Source: Chara braunii (Eukaryota; Streptophyta; Charophyceae; Charales; Characeae). Taken from it: a stretch of DNA of 24,469 nucleotides. The notes below the pieces were generated by a model. The model was not told where the DNA came from. It made no database searches and saw nothing but the letters and a program-made list of their open reading frames with translations. A program made the position numbers and the translations under genes. Positions 1 to 9,962 of the stretch are shown here, in pieces. The stretch spans positions 38,519-62,987 of the forward strand of contig BFEA01001014.1 of assembly GCA_003427395.1 (NCBI GenBank). Direction: 5' to 3'. Position 1 is the first letter of the stretch. The number at the start of each line of letters is the position of its first letter.

Positions 1-1455
1 TGTAGATGATGTCAAACTTGTCATTTTGTTGATTTGGGTGCCTAGGGGTGTTGCGCTTCATCTTGTGATACTTCGGTGATGTTTCCCCTAGTGTAGATGA
101 TGTCAAACTTATCATTTTATTGATTTGGGTGTCTGGGGGTGTTGCGCTTCATCTTGGGATACTTCGGTGATGTTTCCCCTGGTGTAGATGATGTCAAATT
201 TCTCATTTTGTTGATTTGGGTGCTGGGGTGTGTTGCACTTTATCTTGTGATACGTCCGTGATGTTTCTGCTAGTGTAGATGATGTCAAACTTCTCATTTT
301 GTTGATTTGGGGGCTTGGGTAAGTAGCGATTCACCTTGTGATAGTTCGGTGATGTTTTCCCTTCATAGATTGCTTCAAATCTTGTGTTTTCACTGATTTT
401 GGTGCTTGGGTAAGTAGCGATTCACCTTGTGCTGGTTCGGTGATGTTTCCCCTTCTATAATTGCTTCAAATCTTGTGTTTTCACTGATTTTGGTGCTTGG
501 GTAAGTTGCGATTCACCTTGTGATTGTTCGGTGATGAGTCTCGTTCATAGATTGCTTCAAATCTTATGTTTTCACTGATTTTGGTGCTTGGGTAAGTTGC
601 GATTCACCTNTGATTGTTCGGTGATGAGTCTCGTTCATAGATTGCTTCAAATCTTATGTTTTCACTGATTTTGGTGCTTGGGTAAGTTGCGATTCACCTT
701 GTGATAGTTCGGTGATGTTTCGCCTTCATAGATTGTTTCAAATCTTCTGTTTCGACTGATTTTGGTACTTGGGTAAGTTGGGATTCACCTTGTGATAGTT
801 CGGTGATGATTCCCCTTCATAGATTGCTTCCAATCTTGTGTTTTTATTGATTTGGGTACTTGGGTAAGTTGCGATTCACCTTGTGTTAGTTCAGTGATGT
901 TTCCCCTTTATAGATTGCTTCAAATCTTGTGTTTCCACTAATTTTGGTGCTTGGGTAAGTTGCGATTCACCTTGTGATAGTTCGGTGATGTTTCCCCTTT
1001 ACAGATTGCTTCAAATCTTGTGTTTTCACTGATTTTGGTACTTGGGTAAGTTGCGATTCACCTTATGATAGTTCGGTGATGTTCCCGCTTCATAGATTGC
1101 TTCAAATCTTGTGTTTCCACTGATTTTGGTACTTGGGTAGGTTGTGATTCACCTTATGATAGTTCGGTGATGTTTCCCCTTCATAGATTACTTCAAATCT
1201 TGTGTTTTCACTGACTTGGGTACTTTGGTAAGTTGCGATTCACCTTATGATAGTTCGGTGATGTTTCCAGTTCAGAGATTGCTTTAAATCTTGTGTTTTC
1301 ATTGACTTGGGTACTTGGGTGAGTTGCGATTCACCTTGTGATAGTTCTGTGATGTTTCCTCTTCACAGATTGCATCAAATCTTTCGTTTTCACTGACTTT
1401 GATGCATGTTTAAGTTGCGGATTGCCTTAGGGTGCTTCGGTGAACTTTCCGTTGG
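1..1455. repeat. 91-bp satellite array, about 16 units
   Basis: Landmark bases recur every 91 bp from the first base to about 1455 (unit starts near 1, 92, 183, 274, 364, 455, 546, 636, 727, 818, 909, 1000, 1091, 1182, 1273, 1364), with one 90-bp step at an N. The first four units begin with TGTAGATGATGTCAAA (type A). Later units carry CATAGATTGCTTCAAA and GGTAAGTTGCGATTCACC (type B). The last unit fades out before 1455. Short minus-strand ORFs here follow from the repeat and are not genes. The array is cut by the window edge. Confidence 0.95.
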
Positions 1456-1472
1456 ATTAAGGTGCTCTCAAA

Positions 1473-2508
1473 ATTTGTAGTCCATCTTTACCCCCTGCTG
1501 TACCTTGTAACATACGGTGTGTGTATGTGTAAGTGTTGCAGTCCCTGGTAACTTGTGCAGTCCGTCTTTACCCCCTTCTGTACGCAGTGACATTCGGTGT
1601 GTGTATGTGAGAGTGCTGCAGTCCCCGGTAACTTGTGCAGTCCATCTTTACCCCTTACTGTACCTTGTAACAAACGGTGTGTGTATGTGTGAGTGCTGCA
1701 GCCCCCGGTAACTTGTGCAGTCCATCTTTACCCCTTGCTGTACCCAGTAACATACAGTGTGTGTATGTGTGAGTGTTGCAGCCCCCGGTAACTTATGCAG
1801 TCCATCTTTACCCCTTGTTGTACCCTGTGACATTCGGTGTGTGTATGTGTGAGTGTTGCAGTCCGTGGTAACTTGCGTAGTCCATCTTTACCCCTTCCTG
1901 TACCCAGTAACACTCGGTGTGTGTATGTGTGAGTGCTGCAGTCTCCGGTAACTTGTGCAGTTCATCTTTACCCCTTGCTGTACCCAGTGACATTCGGTGT
2001 GTGTATGTGTGAGTGCTGCAGTCCCCGGTAAGTTGTGCAGTCCATCTTTACCCCTTGCTGTACCCAGTGATATTCGGTGTGTGTAAGTGTGAGTGTTGCA
2101 GTCCCCGGTAACTTGTGCAGTCCATCTTTACCCCTTGTTGTACCCAGTAACATNCGGTGTGTGTATGTGTGAGTGTTGCAGGCCCCGGTAACTTGTGCAG
2201 TCCATCTTTACCCCTTGCTGTACCCAGTAACATTCGGTGTGTGTATGTGTGAGTGCTGCAGTCCCGGGTAACTTGTGCAGTCCATCTTTACCCCCCTGCT
2301 GTACCCAGTAACATGCGTGTGTGTATGTATGAGGGTTGCAGTCCCGGGTAACTTGCGCTGTCCATCTTTACCCCTTGCTGAACCCAGTAACATTCGGTGT
2401 GGGTATGTGTGAATGCTGCAGTTCCCGGTAACTTGTGCAGTCCACCTTTACCCCTGGCTGTACCCGGTGACATTCGGAGTATGTGTGTGTGTGTGTGGGC
2501 TGCAGTTC
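1473..2508. repeat. 80-bp satellite array, 13 units
   Basis: The block TCCATCTTTACCCC recurs at exact 80-bp steps (1481, 1561, 1641 and so on to 2441), almost without indels. Each unit also carries a GTGTGTGTATGTGTGAGTG stretch, a CTGCAG-like site and GGTAACTTGTGCAG. The 61-codon minus-strand ORFs spaced every 80 or 160 bp are a by-product of the repeat. It starts within about 20 bp of the end of the 91-bp array but shares no obvious sequence with it. Confidence 0.95.
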
Positions 2509-2639
2509 GGTCCCTTCCCCATTTTTGTTGTGACCGATGACTTCCAAAAGTGATATGGGGCAGTCAGGCACCCGAAGTAGAAAACGGAGGTACGCGGTTA
2601 GGAGTTAGGATACGTCCGAAGGGCCTTCTTTCACGTCCA

Positions 2640-3435
2640 TCCCCCATAGCCGGACCACCCCAGCCCTTCTCCCTCCCCTATCACTCACACCCGTCCACCG
2701 TAGTCGACCATCCCCAACCCTCGTTCTTCCTCCATCACCCACACCCGTCCACCATAGACGATCACCTCCAACCGTTCTTCCTCCTCCATCACCCACACCC
2801 ATCCGCCATAGCCGACCATCCCCAACCCTCCTTCTTCCTCCATCGCCCACACTTGTCCACCATAGCCGATCACCACCAACCCTTCTTCTTCCTTCATCAC
2901 CCACACCCGTCCACCGTAGCAGACCACCTCCAACCCTTCTTCTTCCTCCATCACCTACACCCGTCCACCATAGCCGACCACCTCCAACGCTTCTTCTTCC
3001 TCCATCACCTACACCCGTCCACCATAGCGAACCACCTCCAACCCTTCTTCCTCCTCCATCACCCACACCCGTCCACCATAGCCGACCACCTCCAACCCTT
3101 CTTCCTCCTCCATCACCCTCACCCGTCCACCATAGCCGACCACCTCCAACCCTTCTCCTTCTTCCATCAACCACACCCGTCCGCCATAGCCGACCACCGC
3201 CAACCCTCCTTCCTCCTCCATCACCCACACCCGTCCACCATAGCCGACNAGCCGACCACCGCCAACCCTCCTTCCTCCTCCATCACCCACACCCGTCCAC
3301 CATAGCCGACTACCTCCAACCCTTCTCCTTCTTCCATCACCCACACCCGTCCTCCATAGTCGACCACCCCAGACCCTTCTTCCACCTCCATCACCTACAC
3401 CCATCCACCATAGCCGACCACCTCAACCCTTCCTC
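2640..3435. repeat. 54-bp minisatellite, about 15 units
   Basis: A C/T-rich unit of 54 bp (CACCCGTCCACCATAGCCGA followed by CCACCTCCAACCC and a TTCTTCCTCC tract) is repeated. Because 54 is a multiple of three, one plus frame (2550-3305, an 18-residue repeat containing HPHPSTIADH) and several minus frames stay open by construction. At about 3248 an N sits beside a partial duplication of GCCGAC, which shifts the plus frame. I treat this as non-coding; a repetitive protein cannot be fully excluded. Positions 2509-2640 are unique sequence between the two arrays. Confidence 0.9.
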
Positions 3436-3550
3436 GCTTATCACCTCCCTCCTCCACTCGAGGGCCGAAGGGGCCGCAAGGGGGCACGGGAAGTCCCTGG
3501 TAGGGCCGGTTGGGAAGAGGCGAGGATCAAGGTCGATTAGGACGGGAGAG

Positions 3551-3553
<3 letters not shown>

Positions 3554-3603
<50 letters not shown>
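3554..3603. repeat. (TC)25 dinucleotide microsatellite
   Basis: Fifty consecutive bases of perfect TC repeat, followed by more pyrimidine-rich sequence up to about 3655. Confidence 0.98.
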
Positions 3604-3606
<3 letters not shown>

Positions 3607-5490
3607 CCTTCAAACTCTTTAACCCTCACTCCTTCCCTCTCCCCTTCCCCTCCATGGCATGTGACTAACCTCCACCCTCTCCTGTTATATTGCCAGGGAA
3701 CGAACGGAAAGGAACTTAGTCCTCACTTGGTGGAGAGCGAGTGCAAGGGGAGCGCTGCTGGTCCCTTGTGCCACCAAGAAGGAATGGATANGAGACTATT
3801 GAGAACATTTGTGACAGCGGAAAGGAGTGTTGTTTTTGTAACAAGGTCAGTNNGACTCAACCATCCTCCCGNAATGCATGACTGAGGTGATCGCATGGTT
3901 TGCCTGTGTGAAAGTGAGGGGAACTNATANGGGGAATTGGAAGGCAAAGGCGACNTAGGATTGTGGGAAGGGGGCGATGTGTTGACCCCTATGGGGACAG
4001 TACTTGGTCATTTGTCTTCTGTGGTCTTGCGAAGGTGAGTGGCTTGGGACGANTTGGACGGGGCTGGGCCCGCNGATGAGGACTAGGATGGGAGATTGNT
4101 TGAGGAAAAGACTTGGATCCGGCTTAAGCCATGGATGCGGGATGAGTTGAGGTCGGGCGCTAGGGTGGATGGTTGATGCATGAACTTGGTTTGTGTGGAG
4201 GTTGCTTGGAATGTCTCTCTCTTGTGCAATGCGACCCCTGGAAAGACTAAGGGTGGTCTTGGATAGGTAATGCGATGCCTAGTGACTCTCGCAAAAAAAA
4301 TATAGCGGCTAGGGATCCGGCGACGCCGCGTTACCCCAAGGATGCCGTCAGGGCTGCCCAGAGCCACTAGGCTTAGTGAAAAGGTGCGTGGCCCAATGAA
4401 TGACGCTTGGCCTGCGCATGATAAGAAGATGAGGCTTCAATGAACTCCCTGAACTGCCTGTGTATTGGAAGGAAAAATTGTCTGGTCAGACCTAACTGAA
4501 TCGAGAAAACGCCACGAGTGCCCAAAGAGTTACCATCTTGACGCGAGAGCGGAGCCACATCCCCCAATATAAAGCCCTCTCGCACAAGGCCCATCCCCAT
4601 CCATCTCAAAGCACTAGGTGGGGATGCCCCTGGCACGAACGACCCGCGCCCTGACCGTCAGCGTGGGCGGGTCGAGCCAAATGGGACCCACAGTGGGGTC
4701 GACCGAGGCTTGAAAGTCCTCCAGGGTGCGACCCCTACAAAAATGGTGGAGGTGTCGGGTAATGGGTTTAACTGACCCTGACTATCTCGAGGGGGGCGCC
4801 CGACGCATGACCGCGTAAATAACCAAAGAGAAGGAATGAGGATTTGTGTGTGCTCTATCCCTTTGAGCGAATCAGATTTGAGGGCGGCTGGGCACATGGC
4901 AAGGCCAGGCCTGAAGGAAGAACATGCATGCTTGCACTTTTGATCAGCCAGCTCCCCTGGAGATTACTCTAGTCCTCCTTCGTTCGGGCTGATGTTCGTC
5001 AGACCGGGGAAGCCTTGGGCAAGCCGCAGGTCGACCCTTCCTCTTCGTGTGAAAGAAGGGCTCNNGTTACNTGGCAGGCGGTTGGGATTCCGGGCCAGTC
5101 CGGGTTCCAATGAAAATCCCGCGGCGGGGTGATCCGGCCGACATGGATGCTCTCTTTTCTTTTCTCCGGAGCCCAGCGGGTTCCANACACCACACTTAAT
5201 GCTTGAAGGAACCTCATATGAACACAAAGGGTAATCGAGAAGGAACAATCCTGCCCTATGAACGGACACACAAGCGAAGNTAAGGGGAATGAAGGGAGTT
5301 GCTAGACTCTAAGAAAACTAGCTCACCTTTGAAGATGCTCACGAAAAAGAACTAGGCACTATGTATGNAAGCTAGGGGTGAGAGGCACGTACTGTCCTGA
5401 GTGAAAACTTGTGAGCAAGGGGTAGGAAGCGCTGGGCGCACCTGGGGAAAGGCACTTGTGTTATGTGTGTCCCACGCGGGGCTTGTGCTT
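3604..5490. other. No recognisable gene; GC-rich sequence
   Basis: About 1.9 kb in which I see only short, mostly non-ATG reading frames on both strands and no domain I recognise. Scattered Ns are present. The only structured signal is a possible 3' splice site near 3662-3696. It could be the 5' untranslated part of a large element or decayed copies of the family that starts further right; neither can be shown by eye. Confidence 0.5.
3662..3696 (+). promoter_or_regulatory. Possible branch point and 3' splice site
   Basis: TGACTAAC (3662-3669) matches a strong branch-point consensus. It is followed by a pyrimidine-rich stretch and TTGCCAG ending at 3696, at a typical branch-to-acceptor distance of about 27 nt. 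No matching upstream exon is visible, because the sequence before it is microsatellite. The signal may be coincidental. Confidence 0.25.
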
Positions 5491-5492
5491 GC

Positions 5493-6190
5493 ATGATGGG
5501 GATATTGAGCGTCCTACCATCTGGAAGGAAAGGTGGGGTCTGCACCGGCCACTGCGGGTTGCCAAAAATCGTTCTCTTTGCAGACTACCGTTTGTTCGTA
5601 TGCGGGGGCCAGACCACCGAGCTGTCTAACGGGAGTTTGTCACGTCGAGTGCTTATCAGCATTCTCGTCNGCACGGTGACGGGCTTCGGCTCGATTGATG
5701 TGTCGGACGGGGTGTGAAACGTTCCTCAGGCGGGGCNTAGCCTGTTGACTNGCGGAGGGAGCACCACTGCATGGGGGCAAAGACGGAGCNTGGGAGGCGA
5801 TCGGTAGCTTCTCGTAGCCTGGCTTGGGGAAGGTTGTTTCTTATCGGACCGATTGAAGTGAATGCCTGGACNGCTGGCTCCAATGGCCTACCGAGATGTG
5901 CGGGGTGATTCCCGAGATTAACAGTGGGTACACGAGCGGTAAGTCGGGATGGGGTATTCTGGGCAAGAAGGTGAGGGCGACCCCCCATTGGAGTCTGGGT
6001 ACCGCGCTCGCGACGGTTGAGCTGTGTTTGAGGTATGGGATAAAACCCTGTCGATAGTAACAGTGGAGAGACCATTTNTGGGGAAAAGGTCGGTGAGGAG
6101 ATGACCGACCTNTGTGCGACGTTTGCCTGAGTTTTGCTTTTTGTGCCTCCCTCTGTAAAAGTTGCTTGATGAATGTTGGATGGGGACCGA
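5493..6190 (+). pseudogene. Possible fifth, heavily decayed copy of the A-D family
   Basis: A reading frame from an ATG at 5493 contains SVLPSGRKGG, comparable to the SLP block near residue 30 of the downstream copies. About 580 bp later (near 6055-6110) the plus strand can be read, across a frame change, as LSIVTVERPF then G and EKVGEEM, which resembles the RxSxxxGPFxG...E block in copies A-D. The distance between the two blocks matches that in the intact copies (560-595 bp). The central LPxF block is not convincingly visible and there are several stops. Homology is suggested, not shown; chance similarity is possible. Confidence 0.25.
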
Positions 6191-6486
6191 GTTTCTAGTC
6201 TATTCTCCACCGCTGCCTAAGTCTGCACGAGTGAGAGAACATGAGGAAGAGNCNGGATAGGAGTCGGAAGAAAGTGGAACCAAGAAAAAGGAATGCGAGC
6301 AGCTGGTGATCGATTGAGGGTATGGTAGGGCAAGGGCACCTGGGAAATGGATAAGAAAAGTTAGGGGGACCCGAATGAGGGGTCTGAAAACAACTCTCAT
6401 CTAGAAAAAGGAAAAGCAAACCATCTGACCATGAGGGGCCGTGTGGTGCTCTTATGTGGAAAACAGGACAAGCGCCGGGAAACAAG

Positions 6487-7299
6487 ATGGCGCGATGGTT
6501 GTCGTCTCCTGTCTACTCTGGNGGTCCGGAAATGACTATAGAGGTAAGGGAATGGGTATCTGTGTTTCTCCNGGAAGAAGGGACGTGGACCGACTTAGAA
6601 NCGGCCTATGAAACCGTGATNCTGGACNAGAAGGGCGCGTTCCTCTGGATATAGACAATCTGGACTAAGGTCAGCTTGCCGAGACTCTCACCTAGCTTGA
6701 TGGACCTAGAATTCCGAGGAACAGTGGACGCTCGAGGGTGGGTCTACCTGTCACAAGAATTGGAAAATGNAATGGTAGTGGGACTAGTATTGGGCACGAC
6801 ACCGGATCAGCTGTGTAGGCAAGCGGAAAGGGAAGTGGTATGGGCAGCATGTCAGCGGGCAGAAATGGAGATGGAAAGGATGGAGATGCGAGTGGAACTC
6901 GGGGACNGGAAAAATATGAGACTTCCCCTTAGGGCAATGAGGTGCGTGCTACCCCCGTTTCTGGTGGATGCAGTCTTTGGGACCAGCGATAGATTGGAAC
7001 GAATATGCCAATCGATGACACGCCTTAGGCTGTACCAATATACTAGACAGGACTTTTTTAGGCTGTCGGTGGAAGCAGGGTCGTTTGAAGGAGACTGGGT
7101 GGAGGAATTAGCTGAGATGTTAAATCTCCTCAGCGCGAACGAAGTCTTTGTTCCTAGTCCGGTGTATTGGCAGATAGTTTACCGAAATGTAGCGGCAGGG
7201 GAAACCTTCGTGGAAGGGGTGAAAAATATGTTTTTAGATGAGGAGGAGGATTTTAGTGATGAGGAGGACAGGGACGAGATAGAGGACTGGGACTTCTGA
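6487..7299 (+). pseudogene. Tandem family copy A (unknown family), one in-frame stop
   Basis: An open frame begins MARW at 6487 (another ATG lies at 6454) and runs to a TGA at 7299. It is interrupted once, by TAG at 6652-6654, with the same frame continuing directly after it. It shares with copies B-D: a SVFL block near the start; a W-V-Y-L stretch after a G near residue 85; RVELG then CVLPPFLVDAVFG (about 6940-6984); FFRLSVEAGSFEG (7054-7092) followed by an acidic/leucine helix; and a C-terminal block ending in an F before an acidic tail (DEEEDFSDEEDRDE). No known domain, signal peptide or membrane segment is apparent. Product length without the stop would be about 270 aa. Function unknown. 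The single amber codon makes it either a recent pseudogene or a readthrough or assembly case. Confidence 0.6.
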
Positions 7300-7356
7300 A
7301 GGGGCCGGGGCTTACCCGGGGGAAACGGGTTGTTGACTATGTGCAGGTAGGGAGCG

Positions 7357-8092
7357 ATGGCCCGGGAACTCGAATTATGGGACTGCACGTGGGAACCAAG
7401 ACGAGTCGGAAGGGGAGTAAGGATGTCAATGCCGCCAAGCAATGAATGGAAGGGAACCAAATGCGATTGGCAGGGGTATGAGATTGTGTCGGAGCTATCG
7501 TACCTATGGATAGAGCGTGTCTGGACCCGTTGAGGGAAGAGGAAGGATGNGAAGAGATTGTGGAAGGAAGGGTGAAATCAGTCGGGAGGATCCATCTCTA
7601 TGAACAAGGTTGGCACCTGTTCTCGCGGCAGGATAAAACCTAATGTGGCTTTTAGGGGACGCTGGGACAAGGGCTTGGCAGGCGGGAAAAAGTTTTGCTA
7701 ACAAAGGTTGGGATACGGTCAGCAGTAGAGTCGTGATGGGAGGATGAAAGAAATTTAAACCACCTGGCGCCCGGATCAAGACNTGGGTGCCTGAGTTCGT
7801 GGCGGACTGGTTTGGGGGTTTTGATCACGTAACAGAGGTAGCCGACACGATGGAGCGAATACACATAAANTGCGCATGGCTGGCAGGGAAATTCTATAGG
7901 ACGTCCTTAAAATACGGGCCCTTCCATGGCGATAGAGTACGGGAAGTCCTTATCATTTTGGATATNGAAAGGAATGACCGATAGGAGGTGGCCCCGAATA
8001 CTAGGGAGGCCATAATCCGTCNTGAGATAGCAGCAACACCTTGCTATGTGGATGATGTGTTCAAACTGTTCGAGGTACTGTGGTTCGACTAA
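7357..8092 (+). pseudogene. Tandem family copy B, degenerate
   Basis: It starts with ATG at 7357 (MAREL), 57 bp after the stop of copy A. The first segment includes GVRMSMPPSNEWKG, aligning with the SLPxPSEGW block of copy C, and ends at TGA 7531. A second frame from about 7510 carries VGRIHLYEQGWHLF, matching the GRLYVSEDAWREFG region of C, and runs into TAA. A third frame contains KTWVPEFVADWFGG (near 7780-7820) and KFYRTSLKYGPFHG (about 7890-7932). It hits TAG at 7982 and continues in the same frame through YVDDVFKLFE to TAA at 8090. The copy therefore has at least two frameshifts and two premature stops. It is clearly homologous to C and D by order and spacing of motifs; function unknown. 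Confidence 0.6.
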
Positions 8093-8214
8093 AAGCAGGA
8101 AAGCCGTGAGCCTTGACAAATAAGGGGAAAATTGCTAAGAAAAGGGAATGGGATGTCTGGCCATTGTAGGGTTCAGTGAGGATTGCGAGCCAGGAGATCA
8201 AAGGCGAGTGGGTG

Positions 8215-8988
8215 ATGGCGCGAAGAAGGACGTTCCTCGAGGAACGCCCCTTGGGCATTGAGCCGCCNAAGGAAGTACCGGGTGGGGTAGAGGTTAGCTT
8301 GCCGNCGCCAAGTGAAGGCTGGCACCAGGTGGCAGATTGGGTCGGAGTCGAGCTTGCGGAAAATATGGTCTACTTGGTGACGAAAGTTGAGTGGCGTGAG
8401 GATGAGAATGGGGAATGGAACCCGGACCCGCGGGGGCATGNGCATGCAGAAGGACGGTTGTATGTGTCAGAGGATGCGTGGAGGGAGTTCGGAGTTCGGT
8501 CGGCATCAGGAGAAGACCCGTTGAGCATGTTTGAAGGGGCATGGAAGTTAGTATGGCGAGNGGGGTTTGAGTTCGCAGATCNGGGGGTTGACGATGTAAC
8601 AGCGGATATTAGGGTAGCCATNGTTGGGAGTTTCGAATTGCCTAGTGAAAATGTACGAATGAGGCTGCCGCCCTTCCTGCTGGAAAGGCTGGGCGGTCTG
8701 GGACGTATTAGACAAGCAGTAGTCGACCTCGTAAGCCTGACATATGAAGATGCGATGGTACATCGAGAATACTATCGGACCTTCCTAGAAATGTGNCCGT
8801 TCAGTGGAGAGCAGAAGTACGAGGTNTTGCGCATCNTGCGTGCTGTGTTTAGCACCAGGCCGAGGGCTCCGGTCGTGGGAGATGAGGTCCTGTGAGGTGT
8901 CATCCGACGGGAAATAAGTCAAGGGATGGTGTACGTGGATGATGTGTACCGATTGTATGAGNCGATGGACGTAGGGACGGAGCAATAA
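8215..8988 (+). pseudogene. Tandem family copy C, premature TGA near the C-terminus
   Basis: ATG at 8215 (MARRRTF) is chosen over the upstream GTG because copies A and B start at equivalent MAR codons. The frame runs 226 codons to TGA at 8893-8895. The same frame then continues through VIRREISQGMVYVDDVYRLYE to TAA at 8986, so the conserved last block lies beyond the stop. Recognisable blocks are VEVSLP near residue 25, GRLYVSEDAW near residue 84, MRLPPFLLERLGG (near 8660-8700), and YYRTFLEM with PFSGE (about 8775-8811). Several N bases lie inside but do not break frame. The spacer from copy B is 122 bp. The copy may make a shortened protein or be inactive. No known domain recognised. Confidence 0.6.
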
Positions 8989-9116
8989 AANAAGTCAANG
9001 AAAGAAAAGGAAGGTTCAAGCTAGAAACCAGGAATGTTCGGGCGGGAGTTGAAGATTAAATGAAATAAGTAAAACCGCTTGTTGTTCAAACTGTGCAGGG
9101 GACTACTAAGTCAAAA

Positions 9117-9929
9117 ATGACGATGAGACGCGCTCGGATGTTGCGACGGTCCACACACCCGTGGCCACCCACGGAAAGTGGAGGCGGATGGGAGGTGTCN
9201 CTCCCAGCAAGCTACATGATCCAAGGATTGGACATCGAATGGAGGGTCGTGACCCTGGGAAGAGGTCAGGCGTTCATGATGGTGGAATGTTTGTGGGATG
9301 GTATGNGAATTAACAGAGGGGCGGGGGACGATNTGTATACCGATCTTAGGGTAGCAGGGACCATATACCTGCNGGAACTTGGATNGTACATGCTAGGAAC
9401 GGAATGGACATTAGGTCACGGGTTGCTACCAATTTTCCAGAGGGCTACTAGGATGTTGAGCAGGGTGGGTCAGGAAGTGCGGGGGAGAAGAAACGTGGGA
9501 TTGAGAACTCGGGTGGAGGTCGGAGGCTGGCGAGAGTTTAAGGCCCCAATGACCGGGTTGAGGTGTCGAGTGCCTCGTTTCATGGTGGACTTGGTATTCG
9601 GTAGCCTCAAGAGAGCTAGGGACCTGGTGGATTCGACCCTGGTCTGGATCCACCTCTTCCGGCCACAAACAACGAGCATGTTCTACGATGTGTCGGTTAG
9701 ACATGGGTCGTTCTGGGGGAATCAGGCGAGGGAACTACTCAAATTACTCGAGATCTTGATATTCGGATTGCCCCACCTGTCGTTTGAAGAATATGAGCCA
9801 ATAGCTATCAGGGAAATAGAGATAGGGAAAAATTACCTTTCTACGTTGGCTGACCTGTTCGAGGGACCAGATGAGCAAGGCAGGCGTGAGGGACCAGGAA
9901 GAAGTAGCGAAATAAGGGATGGGTACTAG
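9117..9929 (+). CDS. Tandem family copy D, intact ORF of unknown function (270 aa)
   Basis: This is the only fully open copy. ATG at 9117 (MTMRRARM) is preferred because an earlier in-frame GTG at 9093 is not a normal eukaryotic start. It ends at TAG 9927-9929. Blocks shared with the other copies are GGWEV.LP (residues 23-30), GTIYL (81-85), RVEVGGW then RCRVPRFMVDLVFG (about 150-162), MFYDVSVRHGSFWG (near 185-200) followed by a leucine-rich helix (RELLKLLEIL), and IREIEIGKNYLSTLADLFE near residues 230-250. The N-terminus is strongly basic. No zinc finger, membrane segment or catalytic motif is evident. In the inferred ancestral order it would sit about 33 nt before gag, so it could be an accessory protein of the element. 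It could equally be a host multigene family next to an insertion. Confidence 0.6.
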   Translation: MTMRRARMLRRSTHPWPPTESGGGWEVXLPASYMIQGLDIEWRVVTLGRGQAFMMVECLWDGMXINRGAGDDXYTDLRVAGTIYLXELGXYMLGTEWTLGHGLLPIFQRATRMLSRVGQEVRGRRNVGLRTRVEVGGWREFKAPMTGLRCRVPRFMVDLVFGSLKRARDLVDSTLVWIHLFRPQTTSMFYDVSVRHGSFWGNQARELLKLLEILIFGLPHLSFEEYEPIAIREIEIGKNYLSTLADLFEGPDEQGRREGPGRSSEIRDGY

Positions 9930-9962
9930 GATAAGTAGGCAGGCATCAGCAAAAGAAGGGCA

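Noticed and set aside
1-1455. CRISPR-like array
   Set aside because: Units are contiguous 91-bp repeats without unique spacers, in eukaryotic DNA.
1488-2571. Series of 61-codon minus-strand ORFs beginning with ML- or MS-
   Set aside because: They recur at the 80-bp satellite period and simply reflect the repeat.
5656-6210. 184-codon minus-strand ORF
   Set aside because: It has no ATG start, no recognisable domain and low-complexity Pro/Ser/Arg content; the plus strand offers a weak but better explanation (a decayed family copy).
9744-9962. Extension of the minus-strand gag frame beyond LKWT
   Set aside because: It runs antisense into copy D and loses gag similarity, so it is past the inversion breakpoint.
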